Part shown: positions 26,701-34,117 of the stretch, in pieces
How positions within the stretch are numbered: the first letter of the stretch is position 1
Layout: each line of letters opens with the position of its first letter
Origin: an uncultured Phascolarctobacterium sp.
Lineage (GTDB): Bacteria > Bacillota > Negativicutes > Acidaminococcales > Acidaminococcaceae
Direction: 5' to 3'
NCBI RefSeq assembly: GCF_934190775.1
Contig: NZ_CAKPTG010000009.1
Location: 37,134-101,133, forward strand
DNA length: 64,000 bases
The notes under the pieces: model-generated
The model's database searches: none
The model's input: only the letters and a program-made list of their open reading frames with translations
What the model was told of the DNA's origin: nothing
Position numbers and translations under genes: made by a program

Positions 26701-27541
26701 AAAACAAAAATCTTTGCCTGCAACAGTTGAGAATATGTGGGATGCTTTTTCCAATTCTTCTTATCTAGTTCAATCCGGGATGATGTCTGTCGATGGCGAT
26801 ATGATTACACGATTAGATGGCGTGAATAGTGTGTCTTATACTAAGGACAGAAGCAAGTTGTCGGATACGTCTAAATATCTTTCTTGGGGAAGCAAATTAG
26901 CAGATGAAGTTTTTGCTTATACGGAGAACAAGCTACAAGATGCAAAATGGCTCAGACGTATTGAAGTATCTAGTGGAAACATTTCGCTAGTTGGTTACGC
27001 TGTAGCTACTACGTCCGGAGTTCAATTTGTAGATAGCTACGCTCAGCTTGCAAATTTAAAAATTGATGGCAGAGCAGTATTGAAGGAAACAGATATAAAT
27101 ACGTGTAAAGCTGAATTAGAGCACAAGCTTAGATTAGAGAGTGTTATTAGCTCCCAAATTAAAGATACTTTAGCTAGGAACGCAGAAATTGCAGAGCTGA
27201 ATGCCAAACTTATTCGCTTTACGGCTGCTGCTCTTATTAAACATTTCACTGATGATGAACAAGCTGATTCGTATAATGATGTTTTCAAAAAAATAGCAGA
27301 AAACGAAACAGTTACCACTACTGTCGATATTCCATCAGGGATTTTTGCGGGAAAAGCACAAACGCTTCTATTTAACATCAGCGAATATGGTGGCAAAGTC
27401 ACCATAAGCATTAATGGTATGCTTAGAAATATAGTAGTTGACTGCATGCAACGCGAAGTAGATGGTATGAAGCAAAAACGCTCTGCAATACTAGCTAAGG
27501 ACGTAGTTCGTAGGCTTCAGGGGAAAGATAGAATTAATTGA
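23744..27541 (+). CDS. PLD-domain SNF2-type helicase
   Basis: A 1265-aa protein. The N-terminal phospholipase-D-like domain (about 20-210) has RVAGYFRSTSLAAA and His158-Glu-Lys160 (HEKWFI), half of an HKD-type site. The helicase core follows: DEVGLGKT near 317-323, DEAH at 429-432, LLCTDAAAEGLNLQ and Q877-R-I-G-R-I-D-R-I-G-Q. This resembles the SNF2 helicases of defence islands and DISARM/BREX relatives. ATG 23744 with GGTGG is preferred over ATG 23729, which follows the terminator T-run directly. Likely the DNA-translocating effector of the operon. Confidence 0.86.
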   Translation: METQSLKEIAWEADYRSSSVKDNGEPVDILHDFYIPALERSVKYDRVAGYFRSTSLAAASQGFTSFLKNDGHMRLIVGADMALEDVAAILEGNSQRLSDKLMQELDDEDAWTDEVKNGVALLSEMVAKGRLEVKVGFRINSNTGKPLSLDDNEDGYVHEKWFIMTDAEGNSISCGGSLNESKTALTINAENIHVTCAWDGPKFQKTVETAKKDFEAFWANKNPHMKVYTLPEAVKKKLVRLKNLRNKPTEIDGTVVNIKPKLSNEELLQFAVLKDAPKMANGIYVGMYSAPVEAWPHQEVVARRLVETFPYSYMMCDEVGLGKTIEAALAMRSLILSGRAKRVLVIAPAGLTEQWHRELADKALLPFARSWNQYGTGIVSEWTYPYARDCNHDNLYAEPLNVVSSGLAQRPERRQQLNAAGNFDIVLLDEAHYARRSNPAKGTSGMAQYNRLYKLLSENVRKHTKALWMATATPMQLDAVEAYDLLRLAGRSGPFMEDSSLCMGYFELLYNITKGEDLTQQQWSFMGQSFVQIEMLDHYLWEFLNATVIDGRNKNVLKDMPFKQPKRIDVKNLKKPLFSASPLARVMQRHTRSLLELYSAKGKLKSNLAKRKIRPIAAIKFTDEEADFYASLEEYCIELRNQMLRYNKEAKDALAFLLNFLQLRFASSLYAIQKTLERRLSKVRKTLLLGARTFETEDELREAIEALKDIKDDDGYDERDFSDITLDVLLKSRTEGDLEWEANKLEKMLGKLNNITGTPSKISRLLEEIEIRKDGERVKQLVIFTRFYDSLYSIRRYLSIKEPRLRVGVYSGSKVCYYDGEKGKDVETSRDHVKRLFRAGEIDILLCTDAAAEGLNLQSADFLINFDLGWNPMKIEQRIGRIDRIGQKFPKIEVLNMCYLDSAEEIVYGRLLRRLTEANYIVGTQQVSMLPVTPDDFRKLQSEELSLDELTKEAEKKLEEEKKQVASMEISAQDIYDIYDKLSKNAKQKSLPATVENMWDAFSNSSYLVQSGMMSVDGDMITRLDGVNSVSYTKDRSKLSDTSKYLSWGSKLADEVFAYTENKLQDAKWLRRIEVSSGNISLVGYAVATTSGVQFVDSYAQLANLKIDGRAVLKETDINTCKAELEHKLRLESVISSQIKDTLARNAEIAELNAKLIRFTAAALIKHFTDDEQADSYNDVFKKIAENETVTTTVDIPSGIFAGKAQTLLFNISEYGGKVTISINGMLRNIVVDCMQREVDGMKQKRSAILAKDVVRRLQGKDRIN

Positions 27542-27558
27542 TATCTTTGCCTCATGTT

Positions 27559-27597
27559 AGCAGCTTCCGCCAATGGAAGACTAAGGCGGGAGCTGCT
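27559..27597. terminator. Hairpin at the end of the helicase operon
   Basis: AGCAGCTTCCGCC pairs with GGCGGGAGCTGCT (13 bp, one wobble) 18 bases after the helicase stop. No T-run follows, but the palindromic repeat at 27639 comes next. Confidence 0.55.
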
Positions 27598-27638
27598 ATA
27601 AATTAGCTCATGAATAGTCCAATCAAGTAGTTGAGAAA

Positions 27639-27763
27639 AAAGAGGCTGGGACAAAACTCAGAACTCTATACCAAAGCCAACAGTATACACGAAAATGGTA
27701 TAAACGATTTTCAATATATTGTGTCGAGCTTTAAGGGTAGAGTGGTTTTGTTCCAGCCTCTTT
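27639..27763. repeat. 125-bp imperfect palindrome, copy 2
   Basis: Inverted copy of the repeat at 11274-11397. Its ends, AAAGAGGCTGGGACAAAA and TTTTGTTCCAGCCTCTTT, are inverted repeats. It again lies between convergent genes (helicase and the AbiEi-like gene), fitting a role as a bidirectional terminator. Confidence 0.8.
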
Positions 27764-27773
27764 GGATGGTACA

Positions 27774-28532
27774 TTAGTCTTCGATTAATTCATGCTCTGT
27801 CAATTTTGCCTTGCCTGATTTTACATCATCTATTAATCTTGTTAGATGAGACATGTTTTCTTCAGAATAAAATGGATCCATGCAACTGTCGAAAGAAGTG
27901 CATTCTTCATTGATAACTTTTGGCTGATTGCTGAGGCAGTTTAGAAGAATTTCAGCTGTCTTGCTAGGATAGGTGCCAATGTATTGGGTAATTTTTTCCT
28001 TGGTTATATGGTATGCTTTGAGGTATTTTCTTATGGTATCATAAACCTCATTATGCGGTTTGTCAGTAAACTTATCTAAATCATTTAATAAATCAAGCAG
28101 CTGGAGAATGTAGTAATTATTGTTAGTGATAGGACACCGAGCTTTTCTAATAATAAATTCTTGCCCACATAAAGTTTCTTTCCTGCATTCAGTGGCAGTG
28201 TTATTGGTTACTATTTCAGTGACGCATGGAACTTGTGTGCTTAGGCCAATTTGATTTGCCAATGCGTGACCGGTATGATATCCTATAATCTTTCCAGACC
28301 TCATAATATATTTATGATTGATGACAGTAGTAGGTGATAAAGTAATGCCATTTTTTAGTATGGATTTCTTTGGAATATAGTAAATGCCTTTACTAAATAT
28401 TTTTATTTTGCCAGTATCGCAAAGAGATTTTAACCTTTGGAGCAAGTGGGTATGACTAATTGGCAGAGTAATATCTTCTATAAAAATAGGCTCATTTGGC
28501 TTATAATGCGTTAGTAAATAATCGTACAGCAT
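27774..28532 (-). CDS. AbiEi-like (DUF6088) protein with RelB/DinJ-like C-terminal tail
   Basis: A 252-aa protein. The N-terminal 90 residues match the winged-helix DUF6088/AbiEi type (LLQRLKSLCDTGKIKIFSKG, then IYYIPKKS); the middle has the usual TGHALANQIGLSTQVP. The last 35 residues, with DPFYSEENMSHLTRLIDDVK and a final EHELIED, look like the toxin-binding end of RelB/DinJ antitoxins. AAAGGAGG precedes the ATG. No toxin gene adjoins it, so it is an orphan or a regulator acting in trans. The tail similarity is from memory of the family. Confidence 0.72.
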   Translation of the reverse strand: MLYDYLLTHYKPNEPIFIEDITLPISHTHLLQRLKSLCDTGKIKIFSKGIYYIPKKSILKNGITLSPTTVINHKYIMRSGKIIGYHTGHALANQIGLSTQVPCVTEIVTNNTATECRKETLCGQEFIIRKARCPITNNNYYILQLLDLLNDLDKFTDKPHNEVYDTIRKYLKAYHITKEKITQYIGTYPSKTAEILLNCLSNQPKVINEECTSFDSCMDPFYSEENMSHLTRLIDDVKSGKAKLTEHELIED

Positions 28533-28731
28533 TGCGTATTCCTCCTTTATTAAGATTATAGCATGGTTTGTCCGTAAGGAGTGTGGTGATAGAAATTAAA
28601 ATTAAAAAGTTGTGTAGACTAACGACACAATGGCTAGAGTTAATGATCTAGCGAAGTCGCACTCCGTAAGGAGTGCGTGGATATGGATAATATGTAAATT
28701 ACTAAAAGATATGCTTTATTGTGCCTACAAT
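28533..28731. other. Non-coding spacer with small palindrome
   Basis: No gene seen. CGCACTCC and GGAGTGCG form an 8-bp hairpin at 28658-28677 with loop GTAA; a related word, CCGTAAGGAGTG, also occurs near 28571. It may be promoter and operator DNA for the gene at 27774-28532. Confidence 0.35.
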
Positions 28732-28805
28732 AAGACTGCTCGTTGAGCGGACCGTGGGGGAGTAGACCCCGAAGGTGTCCGCTGAATGAGCAGTCTTTCG
28801 TTTTT
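28732..28805 (+). ncRNA. Three-tier hairpin, structured RNA or strong terminator
   Basis: Nested pairs: AAGACTGCTC/GAGCAGTCTT, AGCGGAC/GTCCGCT, then GGGG/CCCC around AGTAGA, followed by TTTCGTTTTT. This is more elaborate than a normal terminator and no plus-strand gene ends just before it, so it may be the 3' end of a small RNA transcribed from within 28560-28731. Opposite strand lacks a T-run. No protein is encoded. Confidence 0.45.
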
Positions 28806-28892
28806 CAAGTTATTGCAAAGCTATTAGATAGATTGAGAAGGTACTAGCAGTCATCATATTCAATGTTTACGGTCCTCTAAAACTGAAGTATA

Positions 28893-29312
28893 TCAATTGT
28901 TAGTAGAATTTTTATGTAATTTATCATGACAGTCGGCGTGTAACAGGTAAAGGGTAGAAAGGCACTGTTCAGAAATTTCAGGGCGGTCGGCAAAACAAAG
29001 CTCGCAGTTTGGAACTTCGCGGTAAATATTGCCCTTGGTATCTGGAGCGTACCTTTTTATCAAACTAGACCAACAATATCGAGTGTAGTCGGAATGATGC
29101 ACTTGTGCTTCGTCTGAACATGGATGAGCAATGATTTCGTGGCAAATAGGACAACGATTGTGTTGTCGATAGGCCAATATCGTTCGCAAATCCGGATTTT
29201 GACCGGCCCTTTCAAAGGCAACAAACTTATCAAGTCTGTCCAAAAGCTTATGAGCTTGCTTTGCTGATGCATAGTCAATTTTAGGGATAACAGGCATGGG
29301 TGGGGGATACAT
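28893..29312 (-). CDS. HNH-endonuclease-like protein
   Basis: A 139-aa protein with a probable zinc-bound HNH fold: CPICHEIIAHPC, then QVHHSDYTRYCW, CELC, and LLHADCHDKLH, giving the paired cysteines and the His-His...Asn/Asp-His pattern. The frame is open to 29357, but AAAGGAG 8 bases before ATG 29312 fixes the start. Could be a nuclease, or a maturase-type HNH protein related to those in mobile introns. A decayed copy of its 3' end lies near attR (34118-34205). Confidence 0.7.
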   Translation of the reverse strand: MYPPPMPVIPKIDYASAKQAHKLLDRLDKFVAFERAGQNPDLRTILAYRQHNRCPICHEIIAHPCSDEAQVHHSDYTRYCWSSLIKRYAPDTKGNIYREVPNCELCFADRPEISEQCLSTLYLLHADCHDKLHKNSTNN

Positions 29313-29366
29313 ATTGGGATGACTCCTTTCAAAATTAAATGTTTTTATAAATTGCATTTTTAGTAT

Positions 29367-29417
29367 GTATATACCAAAGTTATTGAACCTAGAGGTTTCA
29401 GTAACTTTGGTATATAC
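29367..29417. other. 51-base near-perfect hairpin
   Basis: Two 24-base arms (GTATATACCAAAGTTA... and ...TAACTTTGGTATATAC) with few mismatches and loop AGA, between the HNH gene start and the end of the mob operon. A T-rich stretch follows on the plus strand only. Candidate terminator, processing site or protein target. Confidence 0.6.
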
Positions 29418-29472
29418 TTTTATTTACTCTATCTACCTCGTCTTGCTTTTTGCGATTTTTTGGCAGGTGCCG

Positions 29473-30630
29473 TTACCTGCTCAGCAGTTTGTGGCGGATC
29501 CATAAGGCTGTAGCAATGACCGGGACATGCAGCCATAGGCTATTAATAGACAGGTACGGAGCGGCAAGCTCGCTTGTTATAACTAATACGGGCAACAATA
29601 TGCCTATAGTTAGTCTGTTGTCATGTGCGATTATATAGACCTTATCGATTACGGCTCCTATACGGCGCGCTAGGAGGCTCATAGCGCAGCCGATCAGGCC
29701 GAGATACGTAATTGTAGCAAGGATGCGTCTTATTGTTGTCTGAGTCAATATTGGCAATAACAGAGCATCTATACAGCGGTACACCCATAGATTAGACTGC
29801 ATGATGCTCCCCCCAATCCACTTAATGACAACTCTTAAGTCATACTTGTAGTAATCAGTTAAGCCAATGCAGACCATAGCAATTAATGCAGTGTACATCA
29901 ACAACGCAAAATCTCTATACAGGTTTTGCTTATCAGCTTGCTCCATCCCGGTCTTGTACGCATTGGCCTGTTGCTTACGGGCATCCGCCAGAGCCTTGTC
30001 CGTAGCCTCCTTGGTCTCTCTGATAGCCGTATTAGCATCATCTATGCCCTTTTGGTACGCGGCAGCTTGTTGTCTGCGTGCATCGGCAAAGGCAGTCTGT
30101 GCCCGAACGTAATCCCTGCGAGCAGCATCGGTAAGACTCTGCAGCTCTTGTCGTGCCTGCTGCTTTGCGGTCTCGACTGCCTTGGCTGCTCTATCCTCGG
30201 CGGCGACTGTGCGTTGCTGTAAGTCGGCTGTCCGCTTATCGACTGCGCTCGCTATGGTTGCATCCAGACTAGCGGCACGCTTGTCGTAATCTGCTTTGCG
30301 AGCGTCAATCTCTGCAAGTCGCTTATTAACGGCTGTAGTCATCTGCTCGCGCTCGGCGGCGACGTCTTGGCGCAGCTGCTCCAGCTGTGCCTCCTTTGCT
30401 GCCAGAGCGGTTTTGCGTTGAGCCAGCTCCTGCTCTTGTTGCAGCAACTGTTGCTCCTTGGCTGCCATCTGCTCTAGTATTAAGTCGCTGTTGCTTACGG
30501 TCGCGAGTTTGTCGCTCAGTTGCTGCACTTGCTGCGTTAAGAGCTGATTGGCTTGCGTCAGCTGTATTACTTGTTGCTGTAATAGCTGCGTTGATGACTG
30601 CTGCTCGCTCTGCATTGCCCGCAAAGACAT
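29473..30630 (-). CDS. Coiled-coil membrane mobilization protein (MobB-like), overlapping the relaxase
   Basis: A 385-aa protein. Residues about 5-230 are a very Gln/Ala/Lys/Glu-rich coiled coil; the C-terminal third has four or so membrane helices. It starts inside the relaxase gene in another frame: AAGGAGGG lies 8 bases before ATG 30630, and the two genes overlap by 305 bases. This nested layout is known for mob genes of small plasmids such as ColE1. It probably anchors the relaxosome to the membrane or a coupling protein. No sequence family was recognised with certainty. Confidence 0.7.
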   Translation of the reverse strand: MSLRAMQSEQQSSTQLLQQQVIQLTQANQLLTQQVQQLSDKLATVSNSDLILEQMAAKEQQLLQQEQELAQRKTALAAKEAQLEQLRQDVAAEREQMTTAVNKRLAEIDARKADYDKRAASLDATIASAVDKRTADLQQRTVAAEDRAAKAVETAKQQARQELQSLTDAARRDYVRAQTAFADARRQQAAAYQKGIDDANTAIRETKEATDKALADARKQQANAYKTGMEQADKQNLYRDFALLMYTALIAMVCIGLTDYYKYDLRVVIKWIGGSIMQSNLWVYRCIDALLLPILTQTTIRRILATITYLGLIGCAMSLLARRIGAVIDKVYIIAHDNRLTIGILLPVLVITSELAAPYLSINSLWLHVPVIATALWIRHKLLSR

Positions 30631-31438
30631 TAAGTAATCCCTCCTTGGTTAGATCGACCTTAAATCTATCACTTAATCGGCTTGTCCGAGCCTTATACTT
30701 ACGCTCGCCTGCATCACGGCGCGTCTTATCGATAAGCACGATGTGCTTATGATTATCCTGCCAGTCGACCTCGTAGCCCTTGGAGGACATCAGCTCGCAC
30801 CACTCGGCACGGCTGGTCGCCTGATGGGCAGCCAGCATGGCAGCCTCTGCGGCATCGTACAGCCAGCTGATGTCGTGCTGTCCCGACTGCTCAGCGGCGG
30901 TTTGAGCAGCCAACAGACGCTCGTAGGTCGCCTTATCCCATGCGGTGGGATCCTCCCTGTCCTTGCCGTCGTGGGTCTTGCCCTTGATGCAGACGGACAG
31001 TCCGTGATCACGGCAGATGCTGTCGCTGTGCTGCTTGATTTGGTCCAAATCCCTGTTGCTGAGATGGAGTTTGCGACCATTAAGGCAGCTGACGCTATTA
31101 ATTATGATGTGGTTATGGATATGCTCTCGGTCCACGTGAGTTACTATGAGTATTTGATAGCCGTCCCACTGAGGGCAAGTCGACGCCAGCTGATACCCAA
31201 TATCATGCGCCTGCTCTGGGGTAACCTCTCCGGGTGCAAAGGACTGTACGTAATGCTTATAGGTCCTGCCGTCAGTCTTGCTCCAGCGTCTTTTGACCGC
31301 CGTCATATCTTGTATAGCTGTTTTGGGTTCACAGTAGATGCCGCTGACTAATCCATCGGTGGTCTTGCTGTCATGTTTGACATATTGGACAGCCGTCCGT
31401 ATCGGTGCTTTGGAGGATATCGCCTTAATTGTCGCCAT
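30326..31438 (-). CDS. mobA: MOBP-family relaxase
   Basis: A 370-aa relaxase that would nick the element at oriT and lead the strand to the recipient. An N-terminal Tyr18 (AVQYVKHD) is the likely nucleophile; the metal site is the three-His motif HVDREHIHNHIIINSVS. Basic C-terminal tail (RRRRRARAD). Normal relaxase/VirD2 domain size with a short C-terminus. AGGAGGG precedes ATG 31438; the start overlaps the 3' end of mobC by 14 bases. No conjugation channel is encoded, so a helper is needed. Confidence 0.9.
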   Translation of the reverse strand: MATIKAISSKAPIRTAVQYVKHDSKTTDGLVSGIYCEPKTAIQDMTAVKRRWSKTDGRTYKHYVQSFAPGEVTPEQAHDIGYQLASTCPQWDGYQILIVTHVDREHIHNHIIINSVSCLNGRKLHLSNRDLDQIKQHSDSICRDHGLSVCIKGKTHDGKDREDPTAWDKATYERLLAAQTAAEQSGQHDISWLYDAAEAAMLAAHQATSRAEWCELMSSKGYEVDWQDNHKHIVLIDKTRRDAGERKYKARTSRLSDRFKVDLTKEGLLNVFAGNAERAAVINAAITATSNTADASQSALNAASAATERQTRDRKQQRLNTRADGSQGATVAATRAGAGSTQNRSGSKGGTAGAAAPRRRRRARADDYSR

Positions 31439-31784
31439 TGTTGTCCCTCCTCTCTGTTACTATTGGCGATTGTATCGCCGCATAGGTATTCATTAGGCTT
31501 TGTAATGTCCTGTGCAGCTCCGACAGAATCGGCTCGATCTGCTGTGCGTCGTACTGTCGGAGCTGATTGAGTCGTCGAGCGCACTGGTTAAGATTATTGC
31601 CTTGCCGGCGTAACTCTGGGAGCAATGATTGCGCTCCTGCCGTATCGATTATCATGCCGTCGAGTAAGGCGGCTGTAATGTAGTCCTGTTGTAATTGATG
31701 CGATTTGGCAATTTTTGTCTGGATGGCTGTATAGTCAGCCGGGCAAAATCGGACTGTAATCGCATATGATTTGCGTCGCATCAT
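31425..31784 (-). CDS. mobC: MobC relaxosome accessory protein
   Basis: A 119-aa protein with a ribbon-helix-helix start (KSYAITVRFCPADYTAIQTK) and the bacterial MobC motif LLPELRRQGNNLNQCARRLN. It helps open oriT for the relaxase. AAAGGAGG precedes ATG 31784 (a second ATG follows at once). Transcribed first of the three mob genes, directly downstream of the inverted repeats taken as oriT. Confidence 0.88.
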   Translation of the reverse strand: MMRRKSYAITVRFCPADYTAIQTKIAKSHQLQQDYITAALLDGMIIDTAGAQSLLPELRRQGNNLNQCARRLNQLRQYDAQQIEPILSELHRTLQSLMNTYAAIQSPIVTERRDNNGDN

Positions 31785-31807
31785 GTTGAGCCTCCTTTGG
31801 GTATTTT

Positions 31808-31920
31808 TGGGGGTTGCAAGGGGGGGCCTTTAGCCCCCCTGCTTGGGGGTTAAGGGGGACAACGTCCCCTTACAAGCGTCGAGTGGCTTGCCACTCGGGG
31901 GAGCTTGCAAAGGTCGTCTC
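31808..31920. other. oriT: Candidate oriT with three inverted repeats
   Basis: Just upstream of mobC are GCAAGGGGGGGC/GCCCCCCTGC (31816-31842), TAAGGGGGAC/GTCCCCTTA with loop AAC (31851-31872), and CGAGTGGC/GCCACTCG (31880-31897). Inverted repeats next to mobC are typical of MOBP oriT. The exact nick site cannot be read. Confidence 0.6.
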
Positions 31921-32015
31921 CCTTGGCTTATACCTTTAATATAGACGGTCGTGTTGCGTAATCGTTAATTTGTGTTGGCTGTGTCAATGGCTGTTGTTAA
32001 TATTTAGGAAGCGGT

Positions 32016-32054
32016 AAAAAATAAGCCAAGGAGACATCTCCATGGCTTATTTTT
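32016..32054. terminator. Bidirectional terminator-like hairpin
   Basis: AAAAAATAAGCCA and TGGCTTATTTTT pair around a partly paired GGAGAC/ATCTCC centre. A-run before and T-run after suggest it works in both directions. Confidence 0.65.
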
Positions 32055-32376
32055 AGCGGTGTAGTTAGTTGAGCTGATTGAGTTGTTGCTGCTTATTGCG
32101 TCGTTTAATTTCATAAGAAAAACGATATCTTTTTTCTATGGAATGGGAAGATAACATACCTAGGAAGTGCATGGGTTGCTAATCACCAGATGAGTATTTT
32201 GATAAATATCTAGACAGCAGCTATGCAGCCTAAAGGATTGGAAAGAATGTACGACTTGCTATTGTAATTTAGGGTTTTATATGAGATGAATTATGAACGT
32301 TGGACCACACAATTGGAACACAACTATGGAAAATAGAACTGATTGATAGTCGACTTAGCATCGAATTCCGTGGCAC
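32055..32376. other. Non-coding spacer between mob module and AbiE genes
   Basis: About 320 bases with no frame that has a ribosome site and no repeat that I can see. Confidence 0.4.
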
Positions 32377-32404
32377 TTGACTATGGGATAAATGATGATA
32401 TAAT
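32377..32404 (+). promoter_or_regulatory. Promoter of the AbiE pair
   Basis: TTGACT (32377-32382), 16-base spacer, TATAAT (32399-32404), 57 bases before the AbiEi start. Confidence 0.72.
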
Positions 32405-32461
32405 AAAAACATAAAAAATAAAGTAAACATACGCTGTAATATATCACAGGGAGGTGCTGAG

Positions 32462-33124
32462 ATGGAATTATCTTATATGGATTATATTTGTTATTTGGTT
32501 AAGCAGAGCGAAATAGCAAAGCCTATTTACTCTGCTGGACTCGCCCAAAAGGTCGCAGAAAGGTTTGCTATGCCTATAAAAAAAGCTGCAATGGCCACAG
32601 CAGTTGCCTTAAAGAGAATTTTAGATGGTAGGCTGATAAATGACTTTCGGTTCTATAAAAAGGGAATATATTATAGAACTAAGGTTACTCCGTTTGGCGA
32701 ATTGGGTATTGATAAAGAAGCAGTGATTGCGGATAAGTACCTAGCTGGTGATAACGGGTATGAATCCGGGCTGTCCTTATTGCATAAATGGGGGCTGACA
32801 ACTCAAATTCCTAATGAGAAGGTTATTGTGACTAATGTGGTTGCTCATGGTGCTAGAAAGGATAAAGTGCTTGGTATTGTCACCAAAGCTCCTAAGATAG
32901 CTGTAAATAAAGATAATAAAAGATATCTACAGATCCTTGATGTTTTAGAGCTTCTTAACAGAGCACCTGTGGATGCCGAAGAACCATACCAAATAATTGC
33001 AGAACTAATAGATAAATTGGGATTGTCCTACAGAATGCTTTTAGCTTTGGCGGGAGAGTATTACAATGGAAATACAGTTAAGCAACTGAGTAAAACAGCG
33101 ATTGCAGGAGGATTGGCGGCATGA
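32462..33124 (+). CDS. abiEi: AbiEi-type antitoxin (DUF6088)
   Basis: A 220-aa antitoxin of a type IV toxin-antitoxin pair, also an autorepressor. The N-terminal winged helix includes KKAAMATAVALKRILDGRLI and FRFYKKGIYYRTKV; the middle has NGYESGLSLLHKWGLTTQIP, parallel to the AbiEi-like protein at 27774-28532 but without its extra tail. GGGAGGTG precedes ATG 32462. Overlaps the toxin gene by four bases (ATGA). Confidence 0.85.
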   Translation: MELSYMDYICYLVKQSEIAKPIYSAGLAQKVAERFAMPIKKAAMATAVALKRILDGRLINDFRFYKKGIYYRTKVTPFGELGIDKEAVIADKYLAGDNGYESGLSLLHKWGLTTQIPNEKVIVTNVVAHGARKDKVLGIVTKAPKIAVNKDNKRYLQILDVLELLNRAPVDAEEPYQIIAELIDKLGLSYRMLLALAGEYYNGNTVKQLSKTAIAGGLAA

Positions 33125-34101
33125 TTCTACATAACGATCAGGATGCTTTCAGAGTACTGCTAGAAACAATACATAATGAGACTGGGTATCGTAAGGATGT
33201 TTTAGAAAAAGACTATTATGTAGTTTTGTTGTTAAAAGAACTATCTGGACTGCAGCGGGATGGATTACCAGCTTATTTTAAAGGTGGAACAGCTCTGTAC
33301 AAAGCATTGAAAACTACAAATAGGTTTTCAGAAGACATTGATTTATCTGTTGATACAAGAAATTGCACCCGTACAAGAAGTGATAAGTTGCTTGAAAAGG
33401 CTACCAAGAAGTATGTATCGTTGGAACGTGATGTGAGCAAGGGAGTAACACACAGATCTGAGGTAATAGCAGTGTACAACTATAATCCAGTTACTGTTAT
33501 TGACGAAAATGATGCTTTGCAGAGATTTGGTAACGTAAAAATTGAGGCAACATCATTTACAATTAGTGAGCCGGTGGCACCGTTAGAGGTAACTCCTATG
33601 CTTTATGAGTTAACAGATGCTAGATTTAGAAGTATATTGGAAGATACATATCAGATTAAACCATTTACTGTTGATACGATAACTTTAGAGAGAATCTTCG
33701 TTGATAAACTTTTTGCTGCAGAGGCCTATATAAGAAATGCGAATGTTGGTAATAGAGCATTTGAAGCGGCTAAGCATATCTACGATTTGTCGGTGATGAA
33801 AGAGCATCCCAAAATCAAGAAATTCATTAGGGATGATGAGCACCTTCGTAAACTTGTAATGATAAGGCTTGAGGAGGAACTGCAAAGGCTAGATGGTATA
33901 CCCAATGTTCTGCCAGATGAGTTTCTCTTTTTGAAAGATTCTATTCATAAATCTATGGTTAAGGATGCGTACAACATCATGCAGAAACAGTATGTATTGT
34001 TGGACAAGGATAGGATTAGCTTTGCCGATGCAGAGAAGGCTATTGGTGAAATTGAAGCAGAATTAAAAAATAAAACTGTATGGCGCAATTTGAAACTATA
34101 G
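33121..34101 (+). CDS. abiEii: AbiEii-type nucleotidyltransferase toxin
   Basis: A 326-aa toxin of the AbiEii/MenT family, which transfers nucleotides to tRNA or other targets and stops growth, for example on phage infection. The nucleotidyltransferase site is visible as FKGGTALYKA, then FSEDIDLSVD with the two metal-binding aspartates; the N-terminal LEKDYYVVLLL is also typical. Translation is coupled to the antitoxin through the ATGA overlap. Last gene before attR. Confidence 0.87.
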   Translation: MILHNDQDAFRVLLETIHNETGYRKDVLEKDYYVVLLLKELSGLQRDGLPAYFKGGTALYKALKTTNRFSEDIDLSVDTRNCTRTRSDKLLEKATKKYVSLERDVSKGVTHRSEVIAVYNYNPVTVIDENDALQRFGNVKIEATSFTISEPVAPLEVTPMLYELTDARFRSILEDTYQIKPFTVDTITLERIFVDKLFAAEAYIRNANVGNRAFEAAKHIYDLSVMKEHPKIKKFIRDDEHLRKLVMIRLEEELQRLDGIPNVLPDEFLFLKDSIHKSMVKDAYNIMQKQYVLLDKDRISFADAEKAIGEIEAELKNKTVWRNLKL

Positions 34102-34117
34102 GATTAGGCTCACTAAA

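Noticed and set aside
16091..27541. Complete BREX or DISARM system
   Set aside because: PglZ, BrxA/BrxB/BrxF and DrmA-DrmC are missing; only methylase, ATPase and helicase families are shared.
28732..28805. Retron msr-msd or intron RNA
   Set aside because: No reverse transcriptase gene nearby, and the fold lacks the needed inverted ends.
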